From Dromiciops gliroides (Eukaryota > Chordata > Mammalia > Microbiotheria > Microbiotheriidae): a stretch of DNA of 64,000 bases. The notes under the pieces were generated by a model. That model had not been told where the DNA came from and searched no databases. It saw only the letters and a list, made by a program, of their open reading frames with translations. Position 1 is the first letter of the stretch. Every line of letters begins with the position of its first letter. The DNA lies in contig NC_057861.1 of assembly GCF_019393635.1 (NCBI RefSeq), forward strand, positions 166,014,303-166,078,302, in the 5' to 3' direction. Positions 38,687-51,584 of this stretch are shown here, in pieces. A program made the translations under genes and the position numbers.

Positions 38687-39581
38687 CTGCGGGGGAGGAG
38701 GGGAAGGGAGGGAGACATATATCAGCATCTCAGAGGCGGAGACCAGCTCCCAGCACAATCAAATCCCGCACTGCAGAAGTAGGGGCCCCAGAGCCCCCAG
38801 ATGTATGCTCCAGGTCCTAGGTACTAGGCTCGGAGCCTTGCCTTTGGATAGGGTCTAGCAGTCGCCGCCGCTGCCGCCTCAATCGCCAGGGAGAGGTCCC
38901 AGGCTCTCTTTCTTCTTCATCCAACGAACCCGTACAGCCTGCTCCCATTAGCATTCCAGCCACCAGACCGGATTAATTTTAAATGAGAAACGTGTGTTGA
39001 GAATGACAGATTTGAAAATCCAGACAGGCACCAAGCCACTGGTCTTATTCAGACTTGGGGCTAGGGTGGAGAATGTAAAGAAATCCGGGAGGGAGGGAGA
39101 GGGATCGTTCTTTTGTAGACCCTTCCTCCCCAAATCGTGCTTCCTATTCGCCTGCCCCACTCCCACCCCCGCTCAAAAAACCCCCCAAAACCCAAAAAAA
39201 ACAAAACCCACACCAACCCTCAACCCTCCAAATCCCAGTACCTCATCAACATTTTGTTAATTTTTGTTTTTGAAGCCTGGGAAAGGGGTCTCCAAAAGCT
39301 GAGAATGGATAAGCTAGTAGTGGAATGGTACGAATATATGGAAAGAGATGCCATCCTCCAGTTCATCTCTATCTTACAAATCTCTCCTTTGAACAATGAA
39401 ATGTCGGAGATGTCAGGTCACAGTTCTCGACTTGTAAGGTCCTAACGAACTTATGATCCTAGTCTAAAGGATGCTTTCTGCCCAACTCAATGTACAATTA
39501 GTATATGGCCCACATACAGAGGAGAGGGCTCACCAGAAGTACTGATGATGTGGTTTAAAATTTTTATTTGAACCAATGTGG

Positions 39582-39694
<113 letters not shown>

Positions 39695-39754
39695 GAGAGA
39701 TCGCTAGCTCGCTTGTTCCATCGTCCACTGGAGTTGAAGTTAAAACAGCACTAT

Positions 39755-39890
39755 CAGAATAAAGCCTGGATTCATTCAAGTCTTAATCAGTTGTGTGACC
39801 TTGGACAAATCACTTCACCTCCATCTATAGAAGGAGGGGGCTGGACTAAATTATCTCGGAAGTCTGAGAGAAAGGTATAGAAAGAGCCTA
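39755..39890 (+). mobile_element. MIR-family SINE in NRN1 intron 1
   Basis: 'agttgtgtgaccttggacaaatcacttcacctcc', then 'ggggctggactaaattatctc'. An old copy, the only interspersed repeat seen inside the gene. Confidence 0.6.
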
Positions 39891-41415
39891 ACATTCTGTA
39901 TATTCTCTAGAAAATAAAAACTTAAAATTTTCTGTTCCTAGTGGGCTTCCATCAGGAATGAAAAACACTCATTTTTATTATAAAATTATTTTCTGCAATG
40001 AAGCTTTTTGCGCGCGCGTACTTGTGTGTATTTTGGTTGAAGGGGCGATATTTACTGGAGGGTTAAGAAGTGTAAGGAGAGGTTGCTGGGTGCTTTGGGT
40101 TCACAGCCTTTGCATGTGTGTTTCCTTGGGTCTCCCCTTGGAGTCACGTCCACTGAGGCTAGTGCTGCGGTCATGTGGAAACAAGGGGAAGGTAAACTGG
40201 TTTACCTCATCTCACCTCTACGTAGTGCTGCGGAAAGGATTTCATTTCTAGGCATTCCCTACTCTCACCCCGGAAAAACAAAAACCTGCCTATCTCTACA
40301 ATCCAAACATAGGGCTGTGACAGCTTCCTCTCCCAGGGATCCTTGGCGCCTCCGGCAATCCCATTTGAGCTCAGAAAAACCTGGCTACAAAGGGATGCAA
40401 CGTGTCTCCCCTCGCTGTTCTCCAGTCTATGCACACAGTTCCAAAATCACTCTTAGAAGAGGCAGAAAGGGTCTGCAACTCGGAGGCGAGAGACTATTGG
40501 AGCTTTTTAGCTCCTTGGAGTGTGTTGTTTGGGGGTGGATGTGTCTGGGGTTGGAAAATCCCCGCAAATCAGAGTGGAACAAGAGCAGCAGATGATATAT
40601 CCCAAGCTCTTTCCCTCTCCAGAAAAATCGGCTGTGGGTGGGATGGATGGAAGGATCTCTGTGGGAAGGGAGGAGGGGGGGAAGGATCTTTTGGGGGAAG
40701 AGAAAGTCAGTTTCTTTCTCCCACTTTGGGTCCTGGAGAGGCAAATTACAATAGGTGAACCCCAAGGACTTCAAATCTTTGGCTTTTAAAAGCATTTCCC
40801 GGTGGTCACCACCACTGCAAACTGAAAGCGACCTGGAAGCTTGTAGCTGTAATTTAATATGCTTTGATTCTGGACAGCAGAAAGAACCCAGAGCCCCAGA
40901 GGGTCTCCCGCATCTATTCCCGCCCCGCCGCAGTGCCTGGTGCACCAGGGTGGCCTTATGGCTGGAAGATATGGTAGATTTAGAAGGGACAGAGGTGAAA
41001 TGGAGGTGAGGGACATAGTTTTCCAGGCCACAAGTAAAATCAGTCTTTAGGGAAGACGTGGAGGGACCTTCCCAGGGCTTCAGTCTCGACTCTGGCCATA
41101 CCTCTCGGAGCTCGGAGCTCTGTTCCTTATTTCCCCTTCTCAGAGGGACTTTCCAAGACTTCTCTATCTCCCTCCCCCCACTCCCCTCTAAAAACCCCCT
41201 TCCTTGTCCCGGACTAACCCATCCTGCTAGCATTGGGCCTAAATAAGGAGACTGAAGCCAAACGAGCAGAAACAGCACCTGCTGGACTAGCACCGCCTGA
41301 GGATAGCTGACAGGGAACTGTCCAGCCTGGGGCCGTTTATCTGATTCAGACTAGGAATTCATTCATACTGCTGGAAAGAGACTATGACTGTGGGACAAAT
41401 AGCCCTGACCTCTAG

Positions 41416-41419
<4 letters not shown>

Positions 41420-41481
<62 letters not shown>
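41420..41481. repeat. (GA)n microsatellite
   Basis: About 30 pure GA units in NRN1 intron 1. Confidence 0.95.
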
Positions 41482-41483
<2 letters not shown>

Positions 41484-41715
41484 AGCGAGCTGGGGCCTAG
41501 GTTTTAAATAGGACTCAGCAAAAATGTCACGAATCACCCAGAAATTCATCAGAGCAGAAAATGCCGGGAAATGCAACGCTATAGTAGAAAGAAAATATTT
41601 TTCTTTTCTCTTCATATGGATACCTTCTCATCACTTGGACAACCTCATTTGAAAAACAGAGCGACATCGAATTGCTTATTTCTTTAAAGACTAAAGTTAG
41701 AGAAAGGGGATTGGC

Positions 41716-41736
41716 GGGGGGGGGGGGGGGGGGGGG
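41716..41736. repeat. Poly-G run
   Basis: Twenty-one consecutive G (possible G-quadruplex; assembly length may be unreliable). Confidence 0.9.
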
Positions 41737-42696
41737 AGAGGGAGGGCACTTATTACACTATCCAGAGCTGCTTCAGGAAAAGACTCACAAGAATACACAT
41801 GTTGATATCTATCTAAAATAAGAAGCCTCCAAACAATTCTCTCTGTTTTCTTTTTCTTTTCTTTCTTTCTTTTTTTTTTTTTTGTAACTGAACAATCATT
41901 TTGATATGCCCTTCTTTGAAAAGAGACTTTGAATACCAGGGAATTAGAAAGCCCATATTAGAACAGGTCAATGGACTCTTCCTAATTGAGCCTCTAATTG
42001 GGTCTCCCCAGGCAAAATATGCTTCCCTGTGTTTAAACCTTATGCCCTCCCTCTTTTTTGATTCTTAAAACAAAAATAACAACAAAAAACCAAAACCATC
42101 TTCATTCATCTCTTCATTCGTTCCAAGATTTTTCATTCTTAATCCTCTCTCCTCATCCCAACCCCCTCCCCTCTGTCTTTTCCCTCCCACTTCATTTCCA
42201 CTTTTCTAGCCAAATGTCAAAGATTCCAGAGAGCTCCCAACTATGAATTAATAAAGAACAAGAATCTACTGAGGAGAAAGATATACATTTAGGATCAAAT
42301 AATAGTCTGAATTTCAATTCCAGTTCCAACATATAGTCATTTCTGAGCAGTTGCTAATGCATTTGAAGAACATTTGCACCCTCCAATTTGAACCCTAACC
42401 CTGTTCATTTGCAAAGGTCTTTTCCCACAAGATTTCAAAACAGAAAGCTTGCAACAAACGATGGGGGGGGGGGCACAGGAAACAGATACCTGCCTTCATT
42501 TGATGAAAACCAACTGAACACCAACTGTCTTCTCATTCTCTTTCAAAATCCATGGATCTAACTAACTGCCCAATGCATTTATTTTCAACTTCAACAAATT
42601 TCCTCACAATTAGAAAACCTCCTTATTGTATATATGTGAACGAATGGCAGAAATTTAAAATATCAAAATTCTTAGAAGAAATTGACTCATCCCACA

Positions 42697-42697
42697 G

Positions 42698-42733
<36 letters not shown>
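42697..42733. repeat. (CA)n microsatellite
   Basis: About 18 CA units in NRN1 intron 1. Confidence 0.95.
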
Positions 42734-42736
<3 letters not shown>

Positions 42737-44177
42737 CTTTCATCCACTCTCAAATCCCCAAAAAGCTTTATGAGAAAATGGCTTAGTAATATGAGACTAT
42801 TTCAGACACTTTAAAACATCTGTCTGAAAACAAGTTTGTCTTCGTTTTCAAATTGCACGCACCCAATGTCTCCTTCAGATTTCTCCGGAAGACAAAATGT
42901 TATTTATCATGTGTAGCTTCCCTCTTCCCCGCCTTAAACCCTACTCTCTTAAGTCTCCTCACCACCCCCCTCCCAATACTGCAAAGATCTGTCTGCAAAG
43001 AATGCTACAGACTGCAAAGATCTGAGGCAACGAATCCCTCCGTCTGCAGAAAACCCGTTTGAAGAGTTTGTTTTAAAATAATCTATTTCTAAGTCTATCA
43101 TAACCTGCTTCCCTTTCACTTTAGATTAAATTTAATTAATGCTTGAACTAAGCAGCACAAGCTGGGATTCCATTTAATCTTTCCATAACATTTTCTTCAT
43201 TCTGGATGCCAAAATGTTTGACAAGTGTAACTACGGAGAAACATTCCTTGACACAAAATGGTGAACAAAGACATCTGACCTCCCTAAACAAGAGGGTACT
43301 TTAGAAACTCACGTACCTTAAACTCCTTTCTCCCACATAATATATAACACACACAGATGTCTGAAGAGACTATATGATAACATATATATATATGCAAGTA
43401 ATTCAATTCTTATCAAAATGATGCTCGAATGTTAATTAGATTTCTAGATGCATATATGCATTGCATGTAATATTTTAATATATTGAATGATAGTGCTTTT
43501 CCGTTTTCAGTCTGTAAAGTTATCTATTATTTTTAACACCCCCTCCCCATACAGCACTGTGCAAATACTGCAGCAAGGATAAATAAACCGTGCACCTAAT
43601 GTGGTTCCCTGGGCAAACACTGCAGCTGGTAGATGGGGGCGGGGAAGTAGGGAATGACAAAGTTCTATATGCAGCAGCTGGAACCCCACATATCTTTGCT
43701 TTCAGGAACACAAACTTTCCAATTCTATCTCTCCATCCCCTTCCTTCCCTTTCTTACCCGTTTGTCCTGTCAAAATGTGCCTTTCCGTATGCTGGGGAAT
43801 CAATACCATTCCGCCAGCATCCACGACATACCGTAAGAGTCTAGATACAGGAGCAAATATAAATTACGAGATAAAAAGAAGAAAAGCAACCAACCGCATA
43901 AAAACATTTTCTGGCAAGCCCAAGGTAGCCTGTTCACTTAGGCAAAGAGGAATGGGACAGAGAGTGTCTAAAGAGCGAACCGATGACCAATTTGTCCCTT
44001 CTAGATTTTACCAGCTCTGCAAGAGAACCCTAATGCAATCAGCCGAGTGGGAGCTACCTGTCACCTCTGCACCCGTCAAACCAGTCCGATTAAGTTATTT
44101 AGACAGTCGATGTCTTGCAAGCACCTATTGGGTTTTGGGTGCATAAAACTCGAGACATCATTTTGCCGTCCACTTAC

Positions 44178-44232
44178 CTATTTGCACAGCGAGGATCAGT
44201 GAAATGTATCTGCCGTTCAACTTAAGTCCCAT
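44178..44232 (-). CDS. NRN1: NRN1 coding exon 1 (signal peptide start)
   Basis: This exon encodes the first 18 residues (MGLKLNGRYISLILAVQI) plus the first base of the next codon. They match the N-terminus of vertebrate neuritin, which is an ER signal peptide of about 27 residues with a basic start followed by a hydrophobic core. The start is chosen by homology and by context: A at -3 and G at +4. The exon ends ATAG|gtaagt, a near-perfect donor, in phase 1. Exon 2 completes the split codon to alanine. Three upstream ATGs lie in the leader just before this start. Confidence 0.95.
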
Positions 44233-44252
44233 CCTACATTTAGTAAAACCAT
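44217..44252 (-). other. Upstream ORF overlapping the NRN1 start codon
   Basis: An ATG 20 nt upstream of the NRN1 ATG opens an 11-codon frame, out of frame with NRN1, that stops at a TGA 14 to 16 nt inside the NRN1 coding region. Its context has G at +4 but C at -3, so it is moderate to weak. An overlapping uORF of this kind usually lowers main-frame translation. A minimal start-stop unit, ATGTAG, lies between the two starts at 44234-44239. Confidence 0.6.
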
Positions 44253-44268
44253 TTGCGACTGCAGATCT

Positions 44269-44316
44269 TTAAATAGTTAGTTTGGAGAACGCGGGGGAAA
44301 GCTGAAAAATAGGCAT
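44269..44316 (-). other. Upstream ORF in NRN1 5' leader (15 codons)
   Basis: An ATG in the inferred leader opens a 15-residue frame (MPIFQLSPAFSKLTI) ending in TAA 36 nt upstream of the NRN1 ATG. It lies wholly in the 5' UTR if transcription starts near 44555. It is a candidate translational control element; no homology is claimed. Confidence 0.5.
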
Positions 44317-44402
44317 TGCCAACAAGTTCCAGCAGCAGCAGAAGACTACTTTGTAGAGAGGGGAGGCAGAGGGAGGAGAGAGATGGAGAGAGAGAGTGAG
44401 AG

Positions 44403-44412
44403 AGTGAGAGAG

Positions 44413-44485
<73 letters not shown>
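44403..44485. repeat. (GA)n microsatellite in NRN1 leader / proximal promoter
   Basis: An almost pure GA array, broken once by a short acacac interruption, reads as (CT)n in the NRN1 leader. It is about 170 to 250 nt upstream of the start codon. Such tracts vary in length and can bind GA- or CT-specific factors or form triplex DNA. Confidence 0.9.
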
Positions 44486-44486
<1 letters not shown>

Positions 44487-44549
44487 GGGAATGGTTCACT
44501 CCGTTAGGAGGGGGCGGAGGAAGTACAGCCTCACGCCCACGAGCAGGCC

Positions 44550-44621
44550 TGACGTGGGGGATGACACGGAATGATTTTTTTTTTTTATATAGGCACCTTG
44601 GAAGAGAATCGCCATTTATAG
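44550..44621 (-). promoter_or_regulatory. NRN1: NRN1 core promoter candidate
   Basis: On the NRN1 strand a CTATAAATGG box (44621-44612; it resembles TATA, and is one base off MEF2 or SRF-type A/T boxes) is followed by TATATAAA (44591-44584). About 30 bp downstream is CCACGTCA (44557-44550), which contains a CRE half-site and an E-box-like core. Transcription is inferred to start near 44560-44550, giving a leader of about 325 nt. CPG15 is known to be induced by neuronal activity, with CREB and MEF2 implicated, so the motifs fit, but binding is not shown. Confidence 0.5.
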
Positions 44622-45182
44622 TCATCAGAAGCTGGAATTATCCAGATATCTCCCGTTAATGTGCAAGCCGAACGAAATCTCTCCTCCCCATGGTGAAAAT
44701 GTCCACACCACCACCACTATCCACCTCTTCTTCCATTTTCACTCTCTCCATCTCTCCCTGTCATTGCGCGAGGCGTGGGCTGTGTGACCACCCCCCTCAA
44801 ACACACCCCTTCAGCTGGGGAGTCCTTGCGCTCCCAGTTCACTATTTCTTGATCGTTTTTTAACCTGCCACTTCATTCCTCCTCCCTCCCCCATCCTCAC
44901 TTTCCTCCCTCCTCCACAGTACCCACCAGGAATTCGCTCATCGAAAAATCCTTTCTCCACCTTAACATTTTAATACTGCAGGGGAGTTTCTAGAGAAAAA
45001 GAAAGGAAGGGAAAAAAGCCAAGCAAGCTCTATTAATCCTGGAGGGTCGTTCCCCCCTTTTCTCTCCCCGCCTCCCTCCCCGAACACAAACGCACTGGCC
45101 TACCCCCACCTTTTCTCCAACTCAACAGCTGAGCTCAGTATGCAGCCCGGAACACCAACAAGCACACACACGTACACACGTC

Positions 45183-45220
<38 letters not shown>

Positions 45221-46322
45221 CACACACGTCCACACACTCCCACGAGAGCGCGCCGGCATATTCATGCACGAGCGTGCACTCACACACAAGCTGATGTATT
45301 TCATCTTTGGGCTAATAAATACACTAATTCCCTCCAATTCCCTCCGCAGAGAAGAGGCAGGCCTCATTGGCTTTTGGGGGGGGGGCGGTACAAGAGGATG
45401 GGGAGAGAAGGGGTAATGGGGATCCTGCAAAGATTATTTTCTGTTATAACAGATTTAATAACTATTGTGACGCTGTGAAATTTGAGGGATAGTAGTTTGT
45501 AGTTTTCTTGGATTCGGATGAGTTTCTTAATGCTCACGTACGCTTTTTTTGATAGGTGCAATAGAGCGTCCAGTTTGTTATTCAAGTCAATGTTTCTGCA
45601 GATACATCTTGAGCTAGGCGCAGTGTGAAAGATAAGATGAACAAAGAAAGGTCTGTAAATGCGAGAGATTATAAATGATCAATATAAATAGGCCATTTCA
45701 CTTCTCCAGTATTTTGTTCCCTGATTCATATACAAATCCATGTCTATTTGAGATCAAAAGATATTTGTTAAGCACTTATCAGAGAGTCTGGCACAAAGTA
45801 GGTGCTTAATAAATGCTTGTTCCCTTTTCCCTTCCCCATATATTCCTCTCCTTTCCTCCCCTCTCTTTTTCTTTCCTTTCCCTCCCCTTCCTTCCCTTCT
45901 TCTCTTCTTCTTTCGTTTGTTTCTCTTCTTGTTTTGCAACAAATAGGTTATCTAGACTTAGATTTTATAATACATACGAACTGGGGAAAAACATCAATTT
46001 CACAGATGTACACGTCCCAAAGGCAACAAATTCGCCCTTTCGATTAACCATCCACAATCTAACCATCTAACTAATTGAGTTTTTAAAGACTCAGTTTTTT
46101 GAAGAAGCAGGAGGTGGTGGAGGGGGCGGTGTAAAGTAAAGGAAAGGGAATGATTTGGTGCAAAATGCCCCAACCCTCTAAGTGGAAGAAGAGGTACTTG
46201 GAGTGAATAAGGGGAACCAAAGTATTATAAATTTGGGTTTAGTTTCTGTCCTGTTGTTGTTCTCCCTTTCCTTTAGGAGTAGCTCTAAAGAAAACTCCTT
46301 CGAGGTGCTCAGCCAAGTGGGA

Positions 46323-46323
<1 letters not shown>
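44622..46323. other. NRN1 5' flank
   Basis: A non-repetitive, pyrimidine-rich segment (44690-45120) is followed by a CA array (45164-45232). A short L2/MIR end lies at 45740-45826 ('ggcacaaagtaggtgcttaataaatg'). No coding sequence. Distal promoter elements are likely here because of the distance to the NRN1 start. Confidence 0.45.
45164..45232. repeat. (CA)n microsatellite, imperfect
   Basis: CA units with CG interruptions, about 0.9 kb upstream of the NRN1 start codon. Confidence 0.9.
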
Positions 46324-46374
<51 letters not shown>

Positions 46375-46428
46375 ACGCGCACTTGTGTGTGCGCGTGTGT
46401 GTGCACGCGCGCGCGCGTTCTGTTTGTT
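46324..46428. repeat. (GT)n and (GC)n array
   Basis: About 24 GT units are followed by mixed GCGC/GTGT units. This is strongly alternating purine-pyrimidine DNA of the kind that can adopt Z-form, at the edge of the CpG-rich block. Confidence 0.93.
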
Positions 46429-46439
46429 GCAGAAGGAGG

Positions 46440-47050
46440 AGCCGAGAAAGAAGGCAGGAGGATCAGGTTTCTCTCCCCACTCCGCCTTACATGACGTCAC
46501 CGGGGCGGGACCAATTGACCTGGGTCTGCTCCCCCTCCCCCCTCTCCACAGCCCGGGGGGGGGGTGGGCGTGGGCGGGAGCGGAGTTAGGGGGATTACCT
46601 TCCCCGCATCCAAATGCAGAGCAGCAACCTGGGGTATTTCCTTTGCTTGAGCTCTGGAGCTTCTAAGAAAGGCAGAAGCCGGGGGCGGGACGCGGGGGGA
46701 GCCGGAGGAAAGGGGAGGTTGGGGAGGGGCGCAGGTAGCTCTCAGATCCTCCCCGAAATTTGGGGCTCACCGCGCGGAGGCGCGCGCCCTCTCCCCTGAC
46801 CCTGGCTTTCTCCCTTTGCCCCGGTCTCAGGGCTGCAGAGCCTGGGCTTTAGCGCTGACTCGGCGCCACAGCCCCTAGCCTCTGCCCCTTCTCTTCCCTG
46901 CTCCAGACTTCGCGGAATTTTAGGTTTACAGTATTTGTTTAGCTTGGAAGGAGGGCGGGGTGAGGCTATGGGTACCCTCGGGTCGGCGGCTCCGTGTGCG
47001 TGCCTGTTCTCTCCTTCTTCCACCACTTCCCAGCCAGTCCTTGGGGTACA
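46440..47050. promoter_or_regulatory. CpG-rich block with CRE, GC box and CCAAT
   Basis: About 2.2 to 2.8 kb upstream of the NRN1 start codon, GC and CpG content rise sharply (for example ggggcgggac, cgcgcggaggcgcgc). A perfect palindromic CRE, TGACGTCA, sits at 46492-46499. A GC box (46502-46510) and a CCAAT core (46511-46515) follow directly. This looks like a CpG-island promoter or a distal NRN1 regulatory element. No coding sequence is recognised. Confidence 0.5.
46492..46499. promoter_or_regulatory. Perfect CRE palindrome TGACGTCA
   Basis: A consensus CREB/ATF site directly followed by a GC box and CCAAT, 2.26 kb upstream of the NRN1 ATG. It would suit an activity-induced gene. Confidence 0.6.
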
Positions 47051-47133
47051 TCCCTCCCTTGACCTGCTGCGGCTTCTAATGCTGTGTAATATCCTGACAG
47101 GGCACAGGAGTATATTTCCCCAGGGACAGAGGA

Positions 47134-48689
<1,556 letters not shown>

Positions 48690-48835
48690 TAGGCAGCACA
48701 GTGGATAAAGCACCAGCCCTGGATTCAGGAGGTCCTGAGTTCAAATCTGACCTCAGCCACTTGACTAGCTGTGTGACCCTGGGCAAGTCACTTAACCCTC
48801 GTTGCTCTGAAAAAAACAAACAAACAAAAAAGTCA
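48690..48835 (+). mobile_element. WSINE1-type SINE
   Basis: A nearly full-length copy with a slightly altered head (C-run before 'ataggcagcacagtgg') and an (AAAC)n-type tail. It is the first WSINE after about 25 kb without one. Confidence 0.88.
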
Positions 48836-48911
48836 ATTTACTTATCCTAGCAATCTTCACGCTGGCCTAGGAAGAATTGTACAAAGTGGTGATAAAATGA
48901 GGCCTTTATCT

Positions 48912-49174
48912 CAGAAGTTGAGTCACTTGCCTAAGGTCACACAATCACATGATAAAGTTCAGAAGAGAATGAGTCCTTAATCTGGTACTTTCCTTTTCAA
49001 AATATACTAGATTTAATTCCTCTTGGTGGTGGCTGACACTTTGGGATGGCTGGATCAACTTGGGGAGCAGAAGTTGAGTCACTTGCCTAAGGTCACACAA
49101 TCATATGATAAAGTTCAGAAGAGAATGAGTCCTTAATCTGGTACTTTCCTTTTCAAAATATACTAGATTTAATT
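48912..49174. repeat. Recent tandem duplication (107-bp direct repeats, 156-bp period)
   Basis: The segment 48912-49018 recurs at 49068-49174 with one visible difference (c/t in 'atcacatg'/'atcatatg'). A 49-bp spacer lies between. The unit carries a MIR-like phrase ('agtcacttgcctaaggtcacac'). The low divergence implies a recent event. Confidence 0.93.
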
Positions 49175-49819
49175 TGGGACTCTTTACTAGATCTCATTTT
49201 CCTCATTATAAGAGGACCATTGTTTCATCTCCAAGGCCCCTTCCAGCTCTAAAATTCTAAAAGACTCATTGTGTTTTCAACCATATTTCCTTCCTTCTGC
49301 CTCAGAGGAAAGCATAGTTGTCCTTGCCAGGGTTCCCTCCACCCTTTTGAACTTATGCTATTGTTCCTATGCTCTTCCGTCTCCTATAGGATTTTTCTCT
49401 ATGAGTGTCCTCATCTCTAAATGAGGGAGTTGGAGTAGATGATCTCAAATGTTCTTTCCAACTCCAGACCCTGTAATTATATTACTCCAAATCACCTCTC
49501 TGTGGGACATTGTCATTCTTTCACTGACTCTGTTTACTAACATCTTCCAGTTTCCCCTACATTAAAAAAATGTAGGCTTCTTCTGACTCTACTACCACCT
49601 TAAACTACCATCTCATCTTCCTCCCTAATGATTTGAATGAATAATTTGTTTGCTGCCTCTACTCTTCACTCCTGAGCCTTCTGCAATCTAGCTTCTACTT
49701 CTGCCACTTTACAGAAACTGTCCTAAACTCCCCAGTAATCTAGTTACTAAATACAATAGCTTTCAATCATTCATTATCCTTCCTGGAACAAGATTCAGGA
49801 GATCTGTGTTCTTTCACAT

Positions 49820-50310
49820 TGTTATCATGGTTCTATGAGTGGAGTGGAAGGAATGGGATAAACTTAATAGATGCTGTGGATGAATTAGTAGGACTTGACA
49901 ATGGATTGGACATAGGGAATGAGGGAGGGTTAAGATTGACTGAGGGTTTGAACCCCAGTGACTGGGAAAGTGGTGTAGTTCACAGAAATAAGGAATATGG
50001 AGTTGTCTATTATGCAGTTTGATCTTTTACATTGGGGTTTAGGAGAGCAATTTGGGCTGGATATATAGTTTTGGGAGTCTTCTGCACAGAAATGATAAGT
50101 GGACCTATCTGTGCAACTGAATTAAATCACCAATGGAGAGAGTGTAGAGAAGATGAACTTTGGAGTAATGATTCAACTGGGGGATCTGAGAAGGAATGCT
50201 CAGAAAGTTAGGAGTGTGATAGAAGTCATAAGGTGTGTCCAAGAGGAGGAAGTGGTCAATTGTGTCAAAAATTACAGAGAAGTCAAGAAGATATGGACTG
50301 AAACAAAGGC
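49820..50310 (+). repeat. Old interspersed repeat, family not assigned
   Basis: Phrases such as 'aggaggaagtggtcaattgtgtcaaa...cagagaagtcaagaagatatggactga' belong to an ancient dispersed repeat, possibly another part of the family at 550-880. Non-coding. Confidence 0.5.
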
Positions 50311-50325
50311 CATTGAACTTAGGGG

Positions 50326-50556
50326 CAGCTAGGTGGTGTGGTAGATAGAGTATCAGGCTTGGAGTAAGGAAGACTCATTTTCCTGAGCTCAAATTTGGCT
50401 TCAGACACTGACTAGCTATGTGACCCTAGGCAAGTCACTTAACTTTGCTTCAGTTTCCTCATCTGTAAAATGAGTTGGAGAAGGAAATGGCAAACCATTC
50501 CAGTACCCCAAATAGGGTCACAAAGAGTTGGCCATGACTGAAAATGACTGAAGAAT
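50326..50556 (+). mobile_element. Mar1-type CORE-SINE
   Basis: Full-length: tRNA-like head, core 'tcagtttcctcatctgtaaaatgag', then 'ttggagaaggaaatggcaaacc' and the end 'gtcacaaagagttggccatgactgaaaatgactgaa'. A WSINE has inserted at its tail. Confidence 0.88.
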
Positions 50557-50570
50557 AAAAGTATGATTTT

Positions 50571-50705
50571 TTTGAGGGGCAATGAGGGTTAAGTGACTTG
50601 TCCAGAGTCACACAGCTAGTGTCAAGTGTCTGAAGCCAGATTTGAACTCAGATACTCCTGAATCCAGAGCTGGTACTTTATCCACTGTGCCACCTAGCTG
50701 CCCCC
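50571..50705 (-). mobile_element. WSINE1-type SINE inserted at the Mar1 tail
   Basis: An antisense copy flanked by perfect aaaagtatgatttt at 50557-50570 and 50706-50719. The target was the A-rich tail of the older Mar1 SINE. Confidence 0.93.
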
Positions 50706-50746
50706 AAAAGTATGATTTTCAAGCTGGGACATTTGACTAAGGATGG

Positions 50747-51584
50747 TGTAAAAATTATTATTAACTGGTACTAATCTGTGAACTCCTGGCTGGCTGGCTA
50801 ATCCATAGGCTATTAGCTGCCTAAGCCAGTCTGTAAGGTCCATTTAAAAATCCCCCCAACTGCTTCTCCCAAATTAACAAGAAACAAGATTAAACAGCCT
50901 TCTTTTCAATTAAAGCACATACCATGGTTTATTGAGGTGGGACCAATTTAGAAATAAGAATACAGGAAAGTAAGATATACAACCTGAAACCTTGGCCAAT
51001 GAACTTCCTATGCCCCTGTGTGTCTCTCCCTCTGTGGGTGTGGCTGCTGTTGCTGCTGCCACCTGTGCTTACAACCTCTTTCTCCATCCTCTAGTTGTCC
51101 TTTTACTACTCCGCTCCACTACCTCACTCTCACTCTTCCTCTCACTGTCTCTCTGTAGTATTCCTGTAGCCTCCCTTCTCAGTCTTCCCTTTCACTGCTC
51201 CACTCCTTTATCCGTCTCTCTCTGCAGTGTCCTCCCAGCATCTCCTTTCTCTCTAGTTGTCCCATGCTTCTTCTCCTACTGCAAGACCTCCTTCACTACC
51301 AAGCCCTCTTTCCTATGTCTTCACTACATCCTTCTTTCACTACCCCCCTGCCTGCTCCTGAATATAAACTCCTTCTCTCTCCTCAGAAACCTTGGGCTGT
51401 GCCCATGCACACCAAGCTAATTGGCTGGCACCCCTGGGCAGGCAGAGCCCCGTGCCAGGTGTGCCGGGAGCTGGGGGCTGTGTGGAGGAAGCTCTGTAGT
51501 GCTCATCCCCACTGTGCAGGGCATGGGCTAGGCGTGGCACACAAGGGACTTTAACTTTGTGACTACCATTGCCTCCTTTTGACA
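50747..51584 (-). mobile_element. Possible solo LTR
   Basis: On the minus strand the segment starts TGTCAAAAGG, has an AATAAA signal at 50943-50938 and ends TTTTACA. Its middle is CT/GA-rich. No clear target-site duplication or polypurine tract was found, so the boundaries and the call are tentative. The open frame of 142 codons within it (50992-51420) is low complexity. Confidence 0.35.

Noticed and set aside
40427-41293. 288-codon open frame on the NRN1 strand within intron 1
   Set aside because: No recognisable domain, no homology I can name, and composition typical of GC-rich non-coding DNA; it overlaps several open frames on both strands.
46182-46589. 135-codon open frame upstream of NRN1
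   Set aside because: Its core is a GT microsatellite; the rest shows no domain.
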